The notes under the pieces: model-generated
What the model was told of the DNA's origin: nothing
The model's input: the letters and a program-made list of their open reading frames with translations, nothing else
Databases searched by the model: none
Program-made: the position numbers and the translations under genes
Shown here: piece by piece, positions 48,401 to 62,365 of the stretch
Layout of the letters: each line of letters begins with the position of its first letter
Position numbering within the stretch: position 1 is the first letter of the stretch
Assembly (NCBI GenBank): GCA_004794785.1
Contig: SJOL01009509.1
Location: forward strand, 442,884-506,883
Direction of reading: 5' to 3'
From: Opisthorchis felineus
Lineage: Eukaryota; Platyhelminthes; Trematoda; Opisthorchiida; Opisthorchiidae
Length of the DNA stretch: 64,000 nt

Positions 48401-51400
48401 CTGTCTCCAGTATGTTACACTGATAGTTTGCTATAAAACATCTTTTAGTTAGTATTCTTGGGATACATCAAACCTTGGAACTTTCTTGATCATTTTTAAA
48501 CCTCATTCAGCGGGTGTACATTGGAAACAAATTCCCAGGTTTTGGCTTTGCTTTTGTCCAGTCTGCCTTGATTCAAAAGCCTACTTTATTGGTAAAGCAT
48601 TTGAGGCTTCTTTGTTTCGACGGCTCAGAAACTACCTCTAATTCAAAGAGCATTACAAGCCACTGTGATCATTTCGGTCTGAGAAACATGACATCACCAT
48701 TGGGGACCAACCAGACACGGGTTGATAAACAGTGATGGTGATCCGTTTCTTGTAGTGGGTGTCCGCATGGAATACGGTCCCTCTTCTCTCGTGGTGTAGT
48801 TCTCACTATTCCGTGTAGGCTTAAGAAATCCCATCCGAGCGGCGTGCTTTTCCATTGTTTTGAAAACACCAAGAACATGACTATTTGAATGCTCTTTGCC
48901 TGTGACAGAGGGCCGCAAGCCATCCAGTGGTCATCCATGGGTCGCCAAGCTAGCCTTTGGTAATTGCCCAGATGATATCGAATGGCCTTCTTTGTCGAGC
49001 GTGCAGAATCTTTGAGGCTCACTTCACACGTCACCGTCCAGCAACACCACAGTGCTGAACGGCAGTCCCAGCTTCTTCCCCGCACTAAGGTCTTAAGAAC
49101 AGTGGACGCTAACTGGCATCAGTTTACAAAAAATAGTCACATATGTGGATATTCAGCCTGGGTGGCCAGAGTGTGCAAAGTCTATCTGTTCTGTATAATC
49201 CGTTTTCTTTCTATCTATTGTATTTCGTTCTTTGTGCAATCTTTCTATTTTCTAAGCAAATATGTTTTCCTTTTCTTGTATCTCATCCACTTATTTTTAG
49301 GGATATTTTATGGGGCACCCGGGAAAGGACTGCAACTGCTAAATTGACCTTTATGCACCATAGTCTATCGTGCGAACTTAACGTTCAAAGGCAGGCTAAA
49401 TATACTGGGTAAACAAACAAAGCCACACCAAGGTTCTCATGTGGTCGCCTCACTCCACTTACACCAAGTTCGAGGAATGAAATGCGCCATCTCCAGAAGT
49501 CAGTGTTTGAAGGCTGCAGCAGATTGCAGATTATTAATGTAGTTCTGAGCTCTTTCTGATCGTTGAAATCTCGCGGGAGTGTTCGTTCTTAGAGTGGTGT
49601 CGGCTCACTCTTTGATGAGGGTTTGCTAGTGACCTCTTACCACTCCGGATCTCTAACGTCGCCGGTGAAGAAGAAACAAGGGGAACGTAAGTCTGAGGAT
49701 AAGCCGCTGCCATGGAGGAAGATTTTTAGGCTGGGTTATACTTTTCTTTGGCCGTCAGCAGTAGAACCTTGAGCTGCCGATATCGGTTGCTTTGGCGGAG
49801 TTCTTTTCATCCGTCCACATTTCCAAAGCTTTCAAATATCCTCAAAATCTAAGCCATTTGCCCACCAGCCTGATTTTTCGCCCCTCAAAGAATTTTCTTG
49901 GTGCGCCGGAACCAAATGAGAAAAGATACAAAACTTCATTACTTGCTACTTGCTCTAGTTTGAAACACGAGGCCCGTAGATATCCATCACAGGGATGCGA
50001 CTCTACAGACACTGCATCACGCTTACAATCAGCAAATAAGTTATTTTGCAAAATTTATCGATGCGCAAATTAGCCACCCCTGCGTGGCTGACTCACAGAT
50101 CAGATAAAAAGCGGCGGTTCAACCGACAAAGGAAGTTGGTCTCTATAAACAAGATGTACATGCGTAGACAGAAGAAGCTCTCTTAGTGAAAATTTTCCGG
50201 TAAAGGTGGTCCATTTTGAGCATCCATCAATAGGGCTCGGGGAATTGTGGGCGCCAGGAAAACCGACATGACGTGTGGTGTGCATCCAACAGAGATGGCC
50301 TGCCTGCATAGTGAAGGAGACTCACCACAATAAGGAGCCGGTTATATATCAACCCCTGAATTAACATACGAGTGTGCCTGGAGGTAAAGTGCACTTAGAG
50401 AGCCAGCAATGCAACACCCGCGAATTCGATAACAAACCCGCTCTGTCGTCTCTTTTGTACACATTCGTAGAGCATCTAGGCCCAAAGTCAAGGCCTAAAA
50501 TACAGAGATTTCCCAAAATAACGCGAGGAAAATCAGTGTGTCAGAGTTTGTTCCAGTCAAATGAACTTGTTTCAGCTTTTCCAGATTGGCGTGGGAAAAG
50601 TGCCCTTTGCCACTGAACCAACGGGTTGTGGGAATGCTTCCTGGCGTACATTGAATAGCTTATTCTTTTTGAAGGCTGCTTTCTTGTCATACAAGCCTTC
50701 CAGTACTGAAGAAAAGTATGAAGCCTAACGTCTAGCCGTTGTTTGGCGTTTTGTATCTGAAAAGGTATGTCTCGGTTTTGTGCAGTTTAATTTTTCGCCC
50801 TGTCTAGTACCCCACGGTAACTAAACATTCGAGAACTTCTACAAAGTTGCAACAGTTGAACCAACTCCTGGTCATTGGAATCACTCCAGCTTCATTAACC
50901 CTGGTTTACGTAACAACAAACAGGTTCCACACAATTCAGTGAAATGTGTGACGAAAGCTCCCAACGAGACTTCCCGAACCCTAAGCCAAATTTCTCCCGA
51001 AAACAGCCAGAATTGCGTTCAGTAACCTAGCAGGCATCAACGTCTGAAAGTGAACAGAAACATGCGTACTTTCAGTGTATTCGGCGAAATTACACGCGTC
51101 GGGTTTTGGTAGGCCTCGGTGGTGCCCATTCGGCCAAGTCCCACGTCTATCGCAGGATAGTCCGCCAAAATTGGCAACATTGATTTTGTCTGTTAACAGC
51201 TGCTATTGTAGCTTGCCTTTTATCCTGATTACTGCAGTGCTACCGCGCTTACTGCGATATACAAGAACGCGCAATATGACAATCATTCGCGTGGCCGTAA
51301 AGCAAACGAAACAAAATCTTGGTGCAGGGTCATTTAAAGGAGGGCAGTACGAATCATATACACAGAATACAAGCCTTCAAGACATCAACTGATTGCCCTA

Positions 51401-52416
51401 TGTATATAGGTAGCCCTGGTTTTCACATTTAACTGTTTGTTCTTACTTTAAGGCAGCAACAATCGCAACATATGTATGGTTGCACATCCATAGCCAGCGG
51501 CTTATTTTTCTGTATGACCTGTGGACTCAGGAGGGTAAGCACATTTGTCAGTACCGCTGATAGAATCAGCCGTGTCCAAAGCCGTACGTGATTTGTGGAA
51601 AGAACTAGAATTATTCGGCCCATTCCCGGACGTTCAGAGCCTATGGTTTTTGCGGCTTGACCCGTTCTTCCTTAGAGGAGGGCGTAATAATAGCTTCTTA
51701 GGATATGGAAAACCCAGTTGTCTGGACAAATTCCGTGCCACTCCGATACACACGGTGGGGGACCGTGCTATCTTAGACAATGGATGCCCGTACAAAGATT
51801 CCATCCGGTTCAGGGGGCTCTGCTCTTCGTCAATTTCTCCCTTTTGGCCTTCCTAGCATGGATGAATATTGAGTTGCAGAGTTCCATTTATTGCGCTTGG
51901 CTCCTTCATTATGCTAGCAAAGCCAACCCACCTATCACGTCGGTGTCTTCGGAGTTGTTTCTTTCCGTCTCCCAACCAGGTCACCAAAATGCCTAAGCGA
52001 ATCACTTTCAAAACTTGAATGACTGTTAAAAAGAGCCTTGTGAAAAATGTATTCTATTGCTAAGACTGTGTTTAACTGCCTTCACCTGTGTTGGCATCAT
52101 CTAGAACCTTTTTCAATGGACCTGATTCAATCCATTGTCTCGTGCCTGAAGAAGCGTGATCAGACTCGGAGCCCGAAATCTGAGAGCAATCCTTTCTACT
52201 TGGACGTAATTTGTTCATGCGGGCAGTACCGTGAGGCGTACGATGTACGCTAATACACGCGGCATCGGTACCACGTACACTGAAGTCAGCATGAAGCCAA
52301 ATACCTCAGCCGTCGTTAAAAAAGCCTGGCTAACCGATATCGTTTTAGCTGGTGAAGTTAAGTTTTCAAACATTAAGCCGATTCTTTGGACCGGAATTGC
52401 CAGTCAGCGAGAGTAA
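45461..52416. other. Intergenic, no recognised gene
   Basis: Short frames only, such as 46132-46407, 48669-49085 (-) and 51545-51856, with no domain or splice pattern that I can support. A tRNA-like scrap (gccaactggttaagag, then tgagatccgcg) near 45970-46020 is weak. Confidence 0.35.
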
Positions 52417-54526
52417 CTGATTCAGAAAGCCGAAACATATCAGTAACCTGTTATCTGTGCATATACTAATCCTAAAGCCAACGCAGACGAAGGCCAGTGA
52501 CTATTGTTAGACAATCTACTGAGTGTCCTACCTGCTCAAACGTTGTTTTTGGCGATTTCTTCTCTTTATAAACAGTATGGACAACAGAGGTTGCTCCTTG
52601 AAGCTATTTTGTCCGCCGACGGCTTGTACACACAATTAAGGTCTTTCAGCTTGTTTGCCCCCTCCACTTGGGTATGACTGGACCTGTCTCCACCCGTCCT
52701 GAAGCTAGCCCCGATGTGGGAGACTCAAAGCGTAGTTAGGCTGCAAACAGCAGCCACCTAGGGTAAACGGACTAGGCTGCTGTATGGACGGGCATTGAGT
52801 TTTAGAGGATTTGCCTCCTGGGAAATTCGGATAGATTCTGCGTGGCCCGGCAATCCTCACCTTGATCTCTACTGAAGTTAATAAAGAACTGATTTTGTCA
52901 TAAACTGAATTAACTATGTTTTCTACCTAGTTTAGCCGGGACCCGAAGTCACCCCAAGGAGTAGTCCAGGCTTATGAAAGCAGGCAGAAGCACGGATGAG
53001 CTTTCGGTTTGGTCCATTACGTTGGCAAGTTTGAGCGCAAAACCTTGAATTAATTGTCAGAAGTGACAAGAGTTGAGTGTCGCTAGAGATGATAGCATAA
53101 ACCTGAAGTCAGTTTACTACTATGCGCAACTTACTGATAATTGATCAGACGAACGCTGATCTTCCTACCAAGCTCTACAATTTGCTTGCGAACGTTTCCT
53201 CTTCGTCGAAGAGACACCGTCTGTGCTTAGTTGAATGATGTCAATTTAAACCAACTCAAACCAGCTCTGGGACGATAGTGGGAATGAGGTTACTGGAACT
53301 CAGCGCTCCGCATTTTCCAAGCGTAACAAAAGCACCGTGCTCTTGTCGTCGTAATTCCTCCATAACTGCAGCTAAAAGGAAAAAGTATAACTCACTCGGA
53401 TGAGCCAGTTAAAACGCACAAGTAAATGAGGAGGCCAAAGATAAGAAACCGGCGAAAACCGGTATCTCACCTGAAATTTGCAACCCATAACCGGGGTGTC
53501 AAACTGGGATGGGTTTCTCACTCAGGACCTTAACCAGGCCCGTTGCTAAAATTTGAGTGAAGGCAACCGTAATAGTTGAAGTGAGGGCAGGTCCTATGAG
53601 TAGACCGAGCATGTTTTACGTAGTCGCAAATTCTTTGAGGAGACGTGGCACGGTATACTGGATCCTCGTCTCATTGCAGACCGGCAAAACGGTGCAAATT
53701 AGCACGGCTTTTTAAGGAAACACTCTCGCACCTTAATATTTTCCTGCTTAGTGGATGAAACCGAGTGTTGTTAAAGGCGAGGAATCCCGTATTGAGTTTC
53801 AAACAGGCGTAAACGAAGGAAATTGCGCTTGGTAACTTTAAAGCTAGGAACTTACAGAAGTGCTCCCGGTTTACTCATCGCTGCGTGCCAGCTACCAGCT
53901 GGGAGGAGTGTAACGATTGCGCTGGAGCGAGTAGACTGATAGTGTGCTAGTTGCCGGGGAATGAGCCGGCCTTCTCTGTGAAATCTAGATTATCAGTTGT
54001 CGGTAAGGTAGGTTATTGCCAACCTATTGTTATTCATCCTGTGGTAAATAACCTAAGAAAGTGATTCGAACCTTCCAGGCGCGTGAACTTGGAGCTAAGC
54101 TCCCACCTATCCTCAAATCAGGGTGAAATCTTGGGAAAGTGATCTTGCACGGGTATTGCCGGGGCAACGTGAATCACAAAGCTTGAGAACCCCGTGTCCT
54201 TTTACAAGGCGGTATCGTTCTCAATTTGTTCTCGATGGAGTGTCTAAGAATGGGAGGGATTCTAAATGGGACTTTAGAATGTCAAAAAATTAACTGGCCC
54301 GGAGAACTGACACTTTATGGCGTAAATTAGACCTCCGGTTTTACAGCTATGCAGTAAGGTGGAATGCACCAACCTGAAAGCTTTAGTCAGTTATTTAGAT
54401 GTGTGATCAATCGATAAGACGGGCTGTCCGGGAGGTCTAACACCTGCAAGAGAAATATCCGAGTTCAAGGTGTCGGGTGATACTAAGTCTACTACACACT
54501 CTGATATAGTGTAGGCACGTTTCGGT
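52417..54526. other. ORF-poor intergenic stretch
   Basis: Neither strand has an ATG-started frame of 60 codons over about 2.1 kb. Purine runs are frequent on the + strand. A gttaataaagaac string near 52878 could be a poly(A) signal of an unknown unit. It was compared by eye with conserved rRNA motifs and did not match. Confidence 0.4.
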
Positions 54527-57335
54527 CTAGTCCTGTGATTGGCCAGTCAGATCGTTAGTTTTCTTGGCTTCCTTGGGACTCTGCAACCCCACCATCGTCT
54601 TGTTTCTCCACAATCCATTCCTGCACAGGACTCTCCATGCCCCAGCTGCCGTAGCCTTACTCACTTTGTTTTCTTTTTGCACACACACAGCATTGACTAA
54701 AAAGGAGGAGAAGATGCCACTTGCTCTCTTTCTGTAGACTGTACGGCTCAATCAACATTATCTTATGATCCTTCCAAATGCTGGTTGTCGACGTTTAGCA
54801 CTAGCTGTATTTATTTTTCACGTAACCTAGTAACAAAAGTGGTTAAACTCACTTGTCCGCGTCCGCCGTACACTTCGAGAATGTTTGCAGTAGAACAAGC
54901 AGCAGATTCGCCAAATCTTTTAGTGCGCAAAATGGTACAAATACCAGCACAGATTACGAAGCGGCAACTGTAGGAAAATTTGCATGCCCGCTGGATGCGC
55001 CACTGACGACTTTATTGAAACAAGTTTTAATCTCTGTTCCGTCCTTTCAGTCGTATAAATGAAGTAGGCCGAGTGCTTCTATGTACTTAAAACTGCAAGG
55101 ATTGGGACACGAAATTAAATGATACTCAAAACCCTACCCGATGAAAATGGTTTTGATTGGCGTGCTGGGAAATTAATGCGTATAGTAAAATTTAATATCT
55201 AAGTCACGCTGGAAAATCGAACTGATATAGAAAGTTGTGGTCCCCCGCCTCGGTTTTGAAAGCCCATCACGAGACACGGTGAGTGCCCTCGATAAGTACC
55301 AGTTTGAGCACCAGTTCATGAGCAGGTTTAAGGCGGATGGTGCACGAATGTTCAGTAACATTTTCTACCGCACACCAGTCTCACGAAGGAAAGGACCTGA
55401 ATCACTCCGCGTTTATTCACCCGCAAATGCATAAGGCTGGTGGGCCATACCGTTGTTGTGGTTTCTGTTAGAGTTTGGTAGTATTTAGAGTAGTATTGCT
55501 TGAAAATTGTTGAAAAACGAAGCTGTCTTTTATCATATTGAAATCATATCTAGTCTCTACTGTAAGACTGCAAAAACTCCCAAGCTATGTCCCAGATTCC
55601 GACGACAATTGTACGCAGAAATGATTGTCCGGAATGAAATTATACGAAAAAGGATTGTCGGTGGCACAAGTATTTGACAGCAGTTGAGGAGTTATGATTA
55701 ATCTGTCGCACCACTTTCCTAAAAATACCATATTATCGGGTGCCTTAATAGTTATCCTGCCTATTACTGAAGTCCTCTCACTTAAGGAGCAACATTGCGC
55801 TCTAAAGGTTAAATTTTTCCGGGCAATCAATAAGAATGATTATTATTCCCAAATGGTGGGCGGTGTAACCTCGGGCATGACCACAGTCGTACAGTCAGAA
55901 TAAAGGCACAACTAACGTCAGTCGTGCCCAGCAAAATCCTCATCTCCCAGCCTTCTTCCTCGGGAACAACTATAGTCGAAAAAATATGATGTTCCAGTCA
56001 ACGACACTGGAACAGCCAAAAGAACCAGTCACGTGACACTTTTGATGAGCGATAAAGGCAACACATACAGAAGATCCGGAGTTATTCTGGAGAATAAACT
56101 TTGTTTGCAACCAAGGTTACTGTCAAAATTTTGAGTGCCTTCTGTGTTAGTTTCTGGGCTTATAATGTAATCCAAATGTCATACTGCGAATGTGCATTCT
56201 GAAACGTGCACATGTGGTTACACATCAGTGGAAAATCACTCAAAGGTTTGGGCGAATTAACTGAAACTTAAGGCTCTAGTCTGGCGTTAAATGATGCAGT
56301 AAAGACGACATTCAAACCCAGAGCACAAAACAAATGTGCAAATCTTTTCTTTTATAATTCGGTGTGCTCTAAAATAAGCGAGAAACGCTTTCCCCAACCT
56401 CCTTACATTTTCTCTCATCATCTAGTTAAACGCACTTCATTTTGTGCTTCTTCTCGGCCCAACGCCTCCCACATTTTTCGCTACTTTCTCAATTCGTTGT
56501 GCTAGGTTGGCAGACGGTAGTCGCGCACCGTAAGATCTAGTCGAGTTCTGTCTAACACTAGCGCAAGTCCTGCCTCACCAAATACAGCACGCATCTCTAC
56601 GTCGGATGCACGAAACAATCGTTGCCTGATTGGTGTTGACCTTTTTCACCTTTCCGTGAACAAGTGAACCTATTTTACGTATGCTATAAGCGGGAACCTG
56701 CTGCTGGAAAAAATGTCAGAATGATACGGGGAATGGGACATTTCAGCTGTATAGATACTGCCTGCCACTTGATCCGTCCTTTCCAAAATACCACTCGGAT
56801 AGGTGCGAACCCTTCTTATTGAGCTCGAGGGTGACAAAAGCTTCCTTGGTATCGCTGTATCATAAGAGGGAGAGCACAACAATTACGCTAGAGTTAGATT
56901 ACGAGTTTGGGCAAATAAGGACAGTCCGGCCGTCCGAGTGCGAAGCCAAATAAGAGGCTTGTGGTCCAAAACAACAACGAACTTTTGATGGGCTGCGAAG
57001 CCCAATCACTTAAATTCGAGTGCCACGCTTACCAATTTGGCTGTTCTGCCTGGAATAAAGGCAGTAACTAACTATGAAAAAATACCAGGTGCAAAATTGC
57101 TGTTAGGATTTTCTTTCCAAAGATGTTGGAAATGCTGCATGGGTTTTGAACAAAGTCCTAGGTGGTCTCGTAATTGGTGGAGGAACAGTGCCAAAGATTA
57201 GGAAACCCAGTGATTACGATAAAGGCTTTTAATTTGAATGTTCATCCTATTATCCTATAGGATTCGTGTGACTCCCACCCAAAGTTATGAAATATATGGG
57301 CACTGGCAACTCAAAGCCACATATGGACCAGCAGA
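54527..57335. other. Intergenic, no recognised feature
   Basis: Short frames only (for example 54785-55062, 55585-55830); no motif was recognised. Confidence 0.35.
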
Positions 57336-57339
57336 AAAT

Positions 57340-57560
57340 ATTACCAGGGACCCAACACGGGTTGCTAATTAAACCTGGTAATTGCATCAAATTGTTGGAT
57401 GACTGACGTTGACCAGAAGACAAGTGTGGAAGTCATCTGCCTGGATTTTTCTGGTGTTTGGTGCGCATTGTTGTATCCTCTCAGGAATGCCGACTTTTTA
57501 CCGCTCGGTAATCAACCATTTAATTGGTCCCCAGATTACCGTATAAGGCGGTCTTTGCTT
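57340..57560 (+). pseudogene. CR1/jockey-like reverse transcriptase relic (palm start)
   Basis: Around 57355, acccaacacgggttgctaat can be read as TQHGLL, and near 57424 SVEVICLDFSG matches the motif carrying the first catalytic Asp (VEV-YLDFSKAFD). A stop and a deletion lie between them. The rest of the RT is not readable. Confidence 0.6.
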
Positions 57561-60472
57561 ACACGGTAAGGATGGATCGATCCTTGAACCAAGTGCGGTT
57601 TTATCAGAGGTAAGCGCCAGGACTCCGTCATTCCTGATTTTCTCAAAGGATCTGTTTTGCGGACCGGCTAAATACTATGTCCACTCTGTGACAGTTTCTG
57701 TCACAGAAAGCGGAAAGAGCAAAGGGACTGTGGTCAGTTACTGATTACGACTTCTTACTAAATAGGCTGGGGTTGCCTAGGAAGCCCGTGGACTTGGAAC
57801 ATAAGCATAGAAGGCAACATTTCTGATTTGGAAGCGTTGCTGACCGCGTGACTTGGCCATGTTTTTCAGTGCCATTAATCAGTGATGAGTCGAGTTCTAA
57901 AAGCTTCACCCATGGAGTGGCTGGGGTTAACCTGACTTGGTCTACTGGTCGCAACTTTCATAAGTCATGGCCAAGTCATCGACCGTCCCCATTCCGGTCG
58001 TCTCCGCTCTAGGTAGAATTGATAAAATAGCCCTGCAAGCTAACCATTCCCCTAACTTGCAAAATACATGCACGAAACAGCCTAACCGATCAGATGGAAT
58101 TACCTTTTTCGCCGCGGTTGGCAACTCTGGCACCAGTCGTTGGCCCTTCCGGTGCGCCTCCATAGTATATCAGAGGGAGAGGGTGCTCGAGACAAACTTT
58201 TATGAGAACCAAGGATGTTTGATCCAAGTAAACTGACAGACTGGTCACAGAACTTTGAACAAGGTCAATAAAGCATGACTGTGAAAGACGAGTAACGCAA
58301 GACGCAGGGTGCTTGATTCTAACTGGCCCATATTCTGGCTCATGCCTTCTTTTGGTCTCTACCCCAGTAATGGCACACATGTAATCGCCGTAATGTTTTT
58401 TGATTAAGGCGGCTCACCTACAGACACCTCCATATTGTTGATGCTTCTCGTCCGGCCGCGGTTGGGTTAGCACATGATGCCTTTCAATTTTTTTCGCCTG
58501 CTGTGCCGTCTCTGGAGCAGCAGAGATATTGGGCCAAGATATGTTTCATGACCCTTGACGTACTTTCGACCTCAGAGGTTTGTCGAATTTTTTCGGTATT
58601 GCTCTTGAATTTGGAACCAATAATTTTTGTTTTAGAGCCATAATCCCCCTCTATATCCCCTGCGCGACACATTCGGACATGCTACTTGACACCTGCCGCA
58701 AGCGTGACGTAGCAATCGCCCTGAAAACTACCGCTGATAACGTCCACGGCTCACTGTAATCAGCACTCGCTGACCTTCATGCAGCCTTTGTGGTGTCCCG
58801 TTTGCCGGATGTCCCACCCTTACATTGTGAACGGCAGTGGAACTGCCTACTCGACAGTGGGAATGTGGACTGAAGGGTGGAGGGCGCAGATGCAAGGTTG
58901 CGAGCCTCCAGCCACATCCACCAAGAACGATTGAAGTGAGAGGTGTTGCACGCCACTTCGAGATGGCCGTCGTTTCTTGTTTGATTGTTAGAGTGGCAAG
59001 CAAAATTTTCGGATTGTTATGTTCCTCCATTGCCGTGATTTACAGTCGTTTCCTTACGAATACTGGCTGATTAGGTAAGGACTATCGGTGAGTTGAGCCC
59101 ACGTAAAAAACACGAATCAGTTCAGTCTGTCGGCTGATTTCAGGCTCTCAGCATAAACAGCATAAGCGGTGCGTGCTCCGCATAATCTTCCGATCACAAT
59201 GCAGGTCTGTTCGGAAATCGGTGCAAGGCGAGAACCTGTAAAAGTGTGAAGAGAGCGGTACACCACTATCACGTTCATTGCTGAAGTCCCACTGACCTGG
59301 GACCTTCCTGTTGCATCTGGCAGCCATGGCATTTCAGCTTGTTCCCTTGTCGGGTCAATATTCGCAAGAGTTCCGAAAGTTGACCCTGTGGCATTTTGGT
59401 TGTGGACTTTACAGCTGTGCTTGCTTAAAATGTGGTTATGCTGGGAACGCTGAGGTGAAAAGTGCCACTCATAACAAATTCAACATAAAACTCCGCGGCT
59501 TTTTGTGGTATATGCGCTGCTGTTGATCCTTAACAACGATGAAAAGGCCGTACAGTGCTTCTCGGCTTTTAGCAGGGATTGGCCTCTCCTATACGACGAA
59601 ATCTCTGTTAAAAATCCCGGTCCCCTCGCCCTACCTTAAGTCTTTTAAAAAGTAACTTTTCAGAAGCCTATTAATTATTCCTGGGATTTAATGGATAGCA
59701 CCAGCGGCTTATGAGCCACAATTATTGTACATAGTGCGTATAAATGTACCAAGCTTGCCGTCCTTGCTGAACCTTGTGACAGAAGTGAAGTGCATCAGTG
59801 GGCACACTGGACGAAGAAAGAGAAACGCTTAGCATTCAAACAAGACGGCATATTGCCACAGTGTGGAGTAATCATGCAAGGTGCTTTATGAACTTTAACC
59901 GTAGCACCTCACTCCAACAAAACAAGGGTTATGAAGAAGTGGGTACGAACATAGACCCTGTTGGAGGCAGGCAGAGGCATTTGCGGATCACTCGCTTACA
60001 GAACGAAATGTTTCTGGAAACATTTCCGCATAATTTAACGCAAACCCAGTCAAAGTATTTGGATCGCCTATTTAGTTCAAACCAAGGTGCTTCTCAACGG
60101 CACAGTTCACGCGTACTTGTACAGAATACACGGTGCTTATCACTGCCAGCGCTTCACGGCGTAACGTGACTGAGGCTCGCAGCGGGGTCACATCAATTTT
60201 GGCGTTGCTTTGCAATTCAGTGAGATTGTAGATGAGATCTGTTGCCCCTAAATGACTGAAAATACTTGGTGGATTTGACTAGTTGGTGAAGTGCTCTGAA
60301 CCACCAGCTACGCGAGAGTTTCGGAGACATGGTCTTCACCAGAGTTATCTAGTCTGGAGAGTGGGCGCTCAAACCCTTTTGAGGGCAAAATGCATTTCAT
60401 GATAACTTGCACCCACTTATATCAAAAGCCGTTCCACATGTGACACCTTACGGTCTAGCAGGCAACTCCTGT
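57561..60472. other. Intergenic, no recognised feature
   Basis: Open frames such as 58090-58380 (-), 58728-59030 (-) and 59798-60169 (+, 123 codons) have no similarity that I recognise. Confidence 0.35.
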
Positions 60473-60913
60473 TCACAGGAAAGGCCACCATGAATAATTG
60501 TTCCGAAATTCAGCGGCTATAGGAAAGCAAAATTTGTCCAGCGGGACTGCAAAAACAGATCTACACGGCGGCTTCGTGGACTGACAGGTTCCGACGTGTG
60601 GGTCTGCCAGGTGCGCCATAGAATGGTCACTTCGAACAACGGTTGATCGCTGATGGGGCTTGATTACCAAATACACAATAACCGTAGGCATTCTTTCACT
60701 GTGCCGGATTGCCTCATGTATTTGAAACTGACAGAGAATAATTTCGCAGCCGAAAACGGCTTTCATCGGTTTCACCAAAATCTTCATTGTTTCATAACGC
60801 GCGTTTTGTTTGCTGAGCTTTTGGCATGAATTCCTTGAACTGTTGGAAGCGTTTGCCGTACATCTTATGTCTTTCAGTTTGCGGGAGCATCCAAAATATA
60901 GGGACGCTTGCAC
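60473..60913 (-). pseudogene. Possible MULE/ZSWIM-type transposase fragment
   Basis: A 146-codon frame contains VFGCEIILCQFQIHEAIR. This resembles the F--A-I-LC-FHV--A block of MULE-type transposases and of ZSWIM proteins derived from them, with Gln in place of the usual His. No other transposase motif, zinc knuckle or terminal repeat was seen, so this is tentative. Confidence 0.25.
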
Positions 60914-62090
60914 ACCAACCCGCCGCTGCCCAAGAACTGGAATACAACCGAAACATGTTGAATGTTTTTAACCCGAAATTGGATAACCGCCCCTTTTAGT
61001 TGTATTGGTGTTGCTCTCACCTTATAAACATGAAGAAAGCGCCTGGACATATCGATTTCCTGGGCACTGGCAAGACGCACGTGTCTACACCCCCCCAAAC
61101 CGACCGGGTCGTGAACGCACTGCCATTCATTAGACGGCCAAATTCTTGTGGTGTCTTGTAAACAGCTCTGTGGCACCGAATACCTGCACAACTAACCAGG
61201 TGAGAGTAGCTTGCGCTAGTCAGACGTCCGCTATGCTACAGTGGCTTTTACACTGGAAGAATAAATCCTCTGAAGTCACCGGGTTTTGCGTTGTGCAGAA
61301 AAATATCAGACCACCTGTCAGGCACTACAGTTTTCGAGGGTCGTTTCGGCGGATGACTTCCGAACAGCCGCCAACCAAGTGGGCGACTATTTTGCTCTTC
61401 GTGGAACGTAACGACCAGATATTTTTCTGGAAGTGTTAAGATTTATCTCACTTCACTCTACGTGGAACCTGAGACCCATTACTTTGTTTTCCTCACTCGC
61501 AACACCGCTCGCTACGGGTTTAAGCTTGCCCGGACTTGGTTACTACGTCGGCAAAAATATGGGAAAGATGGATCGACAAGAAACAACCTCAATCTGCGGT
61601 GTTGCAATTGAAGTACTCTGATTTTAATTCAGGAAACAAGGAAATATAGGCAACGCATGCTCTAAATGTTTTCATCTTGTGGGGATTCATGAGCAGCTGT
61701 AATGAGAAGACGCTTAAAATTACCCCGGACCGAGGATGGTTGCTACAGCTGTGTTCATACAGCAATCACATTAGTACCTTCGTAATGTGCAAAAAGCGTC
61801 GAACTATACTACCCAATTTTGATTGACCCATACTCTGACCAATAAGAACACACCTCCAACTGGTCCCCAGCTGATTCACGGCACGTCAGTCCGATCGCCG
61901 TGATTCTAGGTTGTTTCGAGCGCTGCGCCTCCGGTCAGTTGGAAGGTCCATTCTTCTAAAAATTTTCTGGATTACCTCGGCATTGCTAATCCGATGTTCT
62001 CACCCTACCTGAGCAATACTTCGGAGATATCAATGGTCAAAGAGTTTACTTTTTGATGTATACGAGCACGTATACGTGCTCTGCCCACAG
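60914..62090. other. Intergenic, no recognised feature
   Basis: Frames at 60874-61191 (-) and 61146-61439 (+) overlap. The + frame has an aaccag|gtgagag donor-like site near 61200 but no identifiable exon. Confidence 0.3.
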
Positions 62091-62093
62091 AGA

Positions 62094-62290
62094 TCACATT
62101 TTGGATTCATAAAGCAATATGGATCGCGTTGTCACAGTGTATACCCTGTCCTTCACACGACGACTAGCACGATTCCGGTGCCATGGATGTCGAAGACTGA
62201 AAAGAACTGTACTGGCCATACCGATTCGAGAAGTGATCACGTCTCGAACCAGCCCACTGGAACTTATGCAACCATCCAGGTAAATATACT
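62094..62290 (-). mobile_element. Second-family RTE-like RT fragment
   Basis: The minus-strand frame reads YIYLDGCISSSGLV, SRIGMAS, then RVKDRVYTVTTRSILLYES. It is collinear with FVYLGSCISSRGLV to SILLYRSE of the copy at 26560. Its upstream end fuses in frame with the dispersed repeat also seen at 19202. Confidence 0.75.
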
Positions 62291-62365
62291 CATCTGGTTG
62301 TTGGCCTGTCCGCTTTATTTGGAAGTTGTATTGCAAACGTTTCATCACCAATCAAGTTTACGTCG
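62291..62365 (-). repeat. Dispersed repeat, second copy, fused to RT fragment
   Basis: Matches 19225-19300 over about 65 bases (core gcaaacgtttcatcaccaat). It abuts the RT fragment at 62290. Confidence 0.5.

Noticed and set aside
53000..54500. rRNA-like or mitochondrial insertion
   Set aside because: No conserved rRNA blocks were found by eye and base composition is not mitochondrial.
61146..61439. Fibronectin type III-like exon
   Set aside because: A vague ACASQTSAMLQW-type similarity only; conserved Trp/Tyr spacing of the fold is not met and no acceptor is evident.
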